Shown: piece after piece, positions 60,290 through 64,000 of the stretch
Numbering within the stretch: the first letter of the stretch is position 1
How the letters are laid out: every line of letters starts with the position of its first letter
Assembly (NCBI GenBank): GCA_005408345.1
Contig: SEMN01000349.1
Span: 248,001 to 312,000 of the forward strand
DNA length: 64,000 bases
From: Macquaria australasica
Lineage: Eukaryota; Chordata; Actinopteri; Centrarchiformes; Percichthyidae
Direction of reading: 5' to 3'
Program-made: the position numbers and the translations under genes
The notes under the pieces: model-generated
Database searches by the model: none
What the model saw: only the letters and a program-made list of their open reading frames with translations
Told to the model about the DNA's origin: nothing

Positions 60290-62110
60290 CATTTAATGAA
60301 CAAAACTGAAATTTCTTAAGAATACTCCTGAGTTAATACTTGGTAGAAGCACCTTTGGCACAAACCACAGCTACCAGTCTTGTTGGGTTGCTCTGCACAA
60401 GATTGGCACACCAGGATTTGGAGATCTTGCCTCACTCCTCTTTGCAGAAGTGTTCGAGCTGGGAGAGGTTTGCTGGTTTCCACTGATGGACAGCAACCTT
60501 CAAGTCATTTCACAGATTTTCTATGGGATTTAGGTCAGGGCTTTGACTTGGCCACTTCAGAACATCCACTTTGTTCTTTGCAAGCCAATCCATGGTAGCT
60601 TTGCCCTTGTGCTTTGGGTCATTGTCCTGTTGGAATATGAATTTCTAACCCATTTTCACTCTTTTTGCAGACCTCTTCAGGTTTTTCTCCAGAATCTCCC
60701 TGTATTTGGCTCCATCCATCCTCCCTTCAATTTTCACAAGTTCCACAGTCGCTTTAGATGAGAAACATCCCCACAACATTATGCTGCCACCACCATGCTT
60801 CACAGTGGGGATGGCACTGTTTGTGATGGGCGGTGTAACATTTGCGTGTATGTCAAGAAGTTCTATTTTGGTTTCATCAGACCACAAAAATCATCACCAT
60901 CATACAGAGGATGTACCAACACTCATCATGTAGAGTAGTGCACAACGGCTGTCTGCTGTCCCCCTTGAAGTTTCTCCTGGCAGTGGACTGGATCATGAGA
61001 ATAACGACAGAGGGACAAAAATCTGGAATGCAGTGGACGCTGTGGTCTCAGCTAGATGATCTAGACTTCACAGATGACATAGCCTTATCATCATCCACCC
61101 ACGCACAGATGCAAGCAAAGACAAACCTAGCAACAACATCGACCGAGACAGGCCTTACTATCAACATATACAAGCCAAGGTAATGCGCATCAACAACACC
61201 AGCGATGACCCCATCCAAAAGGAAGGAGGATAGCTACAAGATGTTTAACACCTTCACCTACCTTGGAAGTGTTGTGGGCAAAGAAGGAGGGACAGATGCA
61301 GACATTCAAGCCCAAATTGGGAAGGCTAGAACAGCTTTTATTACACTAAGGCCCATCTGGAACTCAAAGAAAATATGCCAAAATGCCAAACAACAATAAA
61401 TCACCACAAATCAGTGCTGTTCTATGGGTAAGAACTATGGAGAATAACAAAATCCTCCACCAACCAAGTCCAGAACTTTGCCTAAGTTCCTAAGAACCAT
61501 CTTGAAGATACACTGGCCAAAAACGAAGTGGGGTTGGATTGGTCACATCCTAGAGAAGCCCAAAACCAATATAACCAGACAGGCTCTAACATGGAACCCA
61601 CAAGGGATGAGAAGACGAGGGAAACGCAGACAGCTGTAGGAGGTCAATAGACACAGAGGCAAAGGAACTAAAGCACTCTTGGATGGAGCTGGAGAGGGTT
61701 GCCCAGGACCAGGGGCGATGGAGAAGAGTTGTGGATTGAAAGTTGAAAGTAAGACCACAAAACTTTCTGTGGCATTTTTCTTGCCACACCCCCATACAGG
61801 CCAGATATGTGCAATATCTTGATATTGTTGTGTGATGCACATGTTGCCCTCTGTTGGCCATAAAACCCTGTAGGTCTTTCAAGGTTGCTATTGGATTCTG
61901 CATAGTCTCTCTGACCAAATGTCTTCCGGTCATCTAGTTTAGATGGATGCCCTGATCTTGGTAGACCACTTTTTCCAATGATGGTCTTAACAGTGCTTTG
62001 AGAGATCTTCAAAGCCTTGGAAATCTTTTTATACCCTGATGTGTACCTTTCCACAACTCTGTCACAGACTTGTTTTGGGAGGTCTTTGGAGCCCATGCTG
62101 CCGTCTTTGT
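60290..62110 (-). mobile_element. Tc1/mariner-type transposon, transposase pseudogene split by an insertion
   Basis: The N-terminal part (62096 down to about 61763) gives MGSKDLPKQVCDRVVERYTS and the helix-turn-helix, with a frameshift near 61930. The C-terminal part (60889 down to about 60290) gives WSDETKIELLD, IPTVKHGGGSIMLWGCFS and YREILEKNL, then decays. The 60890-61752 insertion interrupts the frame exactly before the WSDETK motif. It is dead from frameshifts and stops as well as the insertion. Inverted repeats were not resolved. Confidence 0.8.
60890..61752 (+). mobile_element. Non-LTR retrotransposon 3' fragment nested in Tc1
   Basis: GACCACAAAA occurs at 60880-60889 and 61753-61762, a 10-bp target duplication. 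The insert encodes an RT palm fragment (VVHNGCLLSPLKFLLAVDWI, LDDLDFTDDIAL), FTYLGSVVGKEGGTDADIQA, and a WGWIGHILEKP-type C-terminus, with stops. The clade looks RTE/jockey-like but is not assigned. Confidence 0.75.
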
Positions 62111-62299
62111 GTGAGAATGCACTTCCAAACAGAGGGAAAATGGTTAACAGCTGTTTTTATTCATGTCATCAAGTTCATTGTTGTGATTCCACACAGGTGT
62201 TGGACACTGAGTTATTGTATAATCTTGGCTGTTCAGTCGTTGATCTGGATCTTGGTGACCATGTAAAAATGTCTGTTGTTATTTTAATGTACAGTTTTG

Positions 62300-63000
62300 G
62301 CGAAAATTAAAGGGAAAGTCACTTCCAAAGTAAACATGCATTGTAATACATACAAGACAAATTCCTCAACTTTTCAGCATAGAGATTTGCTGAAAATCCC
62401 AATGGGACCCTGACTATGACCACATAAAACAAAGCAAACTTACCTCCACTGTCAATACTACATAGTCAGTTCATTCATATTTGAACTCTCCAAAATACAT
62501 TTCTTTAAGAGGTTTGCTGAAAATTCACCTTTCATAAAAAAAATATTCTTCCTTGATCTATCAAGGAATCTGAGAAAAAGGAAAATTTCTATCCATAATA
62601 ATTCATGGTGATGATGGAGGTGACTTTCCCTTTAATCTTCACAACAACTTTAGAGTAAAATAACATCAAATTTGACATGGTCATAGTCAGGGTCATTCTG
62701 GACAGGACTCCATTGAAACTGTTAGACAGCCTCTTAGGGAAAAATGTTTATGATAGTTCAAATATGAGAAAATTGTCAGTGTGTTATAATGTCCTTTGAG
62801 GTGACTTTTCCTGTACACTAATGTATAGTGAAACTACTACACATTGTATATGGCCATAGTTAGGAACGTTTTGAGCAGAAATCCCCTGCGCTTCTCAGCA
62901 AACCTATTACGGAAACATTTTATCATAACAGGACTTCTTTGGTAACGTCACATATTCAACAATAATTATTTGTTATATGATGTGTAATATAATTGTTTTT
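62300..63000. other. AT-rich stretch without recognised features
   Basis: No coding exon; small repeated phrases (ggtgacttttcc, catagtcagggtc) suggest repeat-derived sequence. Confidence 0.3.
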
Positions 63001-63099
63001 ATTTGGTAGATAAAATGTAAAAAATTATTGCTGAAATGCGAGTCCTTTTGGCCGCTCCAAGCACCGGTACTGTAACTCCATGAAAAGATGCGCATCAAT

Positions 63100-63480
63100 A
63101 TCCAAACGGCAGCTGGCTTGACCAGATTTTCGCAAACGACTGGCTCACTGGACTTCTTATCCATTGATGCCGCTTGAAGAGGTCAAACATGATGACAACT
63201 GGCCTTGAGTCTGCAAACAGTCTCTTGCCAAGGCAATGTGCTTGGGAGAAGATGATTGCCTTTGCAGTCTGCTCTGATAGGCTGAGCTCCTTTTGGAAAA
63301 AAGTTTTAACCTGCTCTCCAACATCTTCACCCAAGATTTCAGGTATACTAGTGATAATTATCACTGGTCTGGTCTGTCCTGAAGATCCACCAGTGTCTCT
63401 CAGACTTCCATTTTCCTTTTTGAGGCACATGATTTCTTTTTCCTTATCTTGATAACCATTTCTCAGTTTCAAAATTTCAT
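63100..63480 (-). mobile_element. L1-type ORF1 fragment
   Basis: Encodes IIITSIPEILGEDVGEQVKT, then AHCLGKRLFADSRPVVIMFD, resembling the RRM/CTD part of L1 ORF1p. Truncated. Confidence 0.55.
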
Positions 63481-63683
63481 CTCATCGATTGTTTGTCTGT
63501 TTGCAACGCATCCAAATTTTCAAATGTAGATCTTCTCCCTAAAACAGCAATATGAGGCTATATTCCGTGTCTGTAAGATCAGGCCTTTGAAGCAGTTCAT
63601 GGCTGGATAATCTTTCTTTTCCGATTCACTGGCCTTCCCCTCTTACAGGCGTACTCAGACCATGTACTAAGGCTGAGTCCTTA

Positions 63684-64000
63684 GGCTGCTTTCAGACAGA
63701 ATCAGGCGTTGCGGCGATTAGCGCAGGGTTGTGCGGCAGTGTGGGAGTGTCACTACATGGCCCATAACATCTTTGTACTCCCTCATGGCAGGGTTGTACA
63801 GCTCTGCAAAGGTCATCATGGCGGCGATCGATCAGTCTATCTTCCATATTCACAGTTGCTCAGTAAACAGCGGAATATTAAGGTAAACAGCTAATGCTAC
63901 AGGTAAACAAAGTTCTTCTTCACCTGGGCGTCTGCCGGTCTGATTGGCCGCTGCAGCGTGACGTCGGGTTGCATTTCTACAAAAGTTGATTCTGTTTAAA
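63684..64000. mobile_element. MITE-like element running off the right edge
   Basis: It begins ggctgctttcagacagaatc and contains CpG-rich non-coding sequence (cagcgtgacgtcgggttgca) of a kind I recall in fish hAT/Harbinger MITEs. The far end is outside the window. Confidence 0.35.

Noticed and set aside
1..64000. CRISPR arrays, operons or phage modules
   Set aside because: The window is an intron-bearing vertebrate locus; the phased arrays at 10-12 kb have drifting spacers and palindromic hexamers, not CRISPR repeats.

Overview
This is eukaryotic nuclear DNA, almost certainly from a teleost fish. It has small GT-AG exons separated by introns, typical fish repeats (tRNA-derived SINEs, L2, L1 and Tc1 remnants), abundant CA/GT and AT microsatellites, and vertebrate protein-coding genes. 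No bacterial features were seen. All genes were found by reading spliced exons; none is a single open frame.

Three protein-coding genes lie head-to-tail, all on the minus strand. (1) HMGCS1, cytosolic HMG-CoA synthase, has eight coding exons between 6818 and 679. A CCAAT-box-rich promoter lies near 8.1-8.4 kb, and the last short coding exon appears to lie off the left edge. (2) YTHDC2, the m6A-reading DExH RNA helicase, has thirty coding exons from 42321 to 13238 that join in frame to 1409 residues. They encode R3H, helicase, ankyrin, HA2, OB-like and YTH regions, and upstream non-coding sequence reaches about 44.2-44.9 kb. (3) DCP2, the mRNA decapping Nudix hydrolase, has eight coding exons from 57987 to 52545. 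The N-terminal exons are missing and are probably beyond the right edge. YTHDC2 and DCP2 both act on mRNA fate and are also neighbours on human 5q22.

The spaces between genes and the large introns hold mobile elements. The notable ones are: a 1.57-kb element at 10.2-11.8 kb with 30-bp terminal inverted repeats, filled with palindromic hexamers phased every 21-22 bp; a 4.8-kb element at 45.3-50.1 kb whose inverted ends carry GC-rich 42-bp minisatellites and which contains three well-formed coding-like exons; a solo LTR with 5-bp target duplication (34905-35307); a 417-bp element with 8-bp duplication carrying a RecQ-like helicase fragment (29326-29742); and a Tc1-like transposase split by a non-LTR retrotransposon fragment flanked by a 10-bp duplication (60890-61752). 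The right end (58-64 kb) is almost entirely repeat fragments within or upstream of DCP2.

Homology calls rest on recalled family sequences, not on a search. Splice sites were placed by eye, but phases are consistent across every junction of the three genes.
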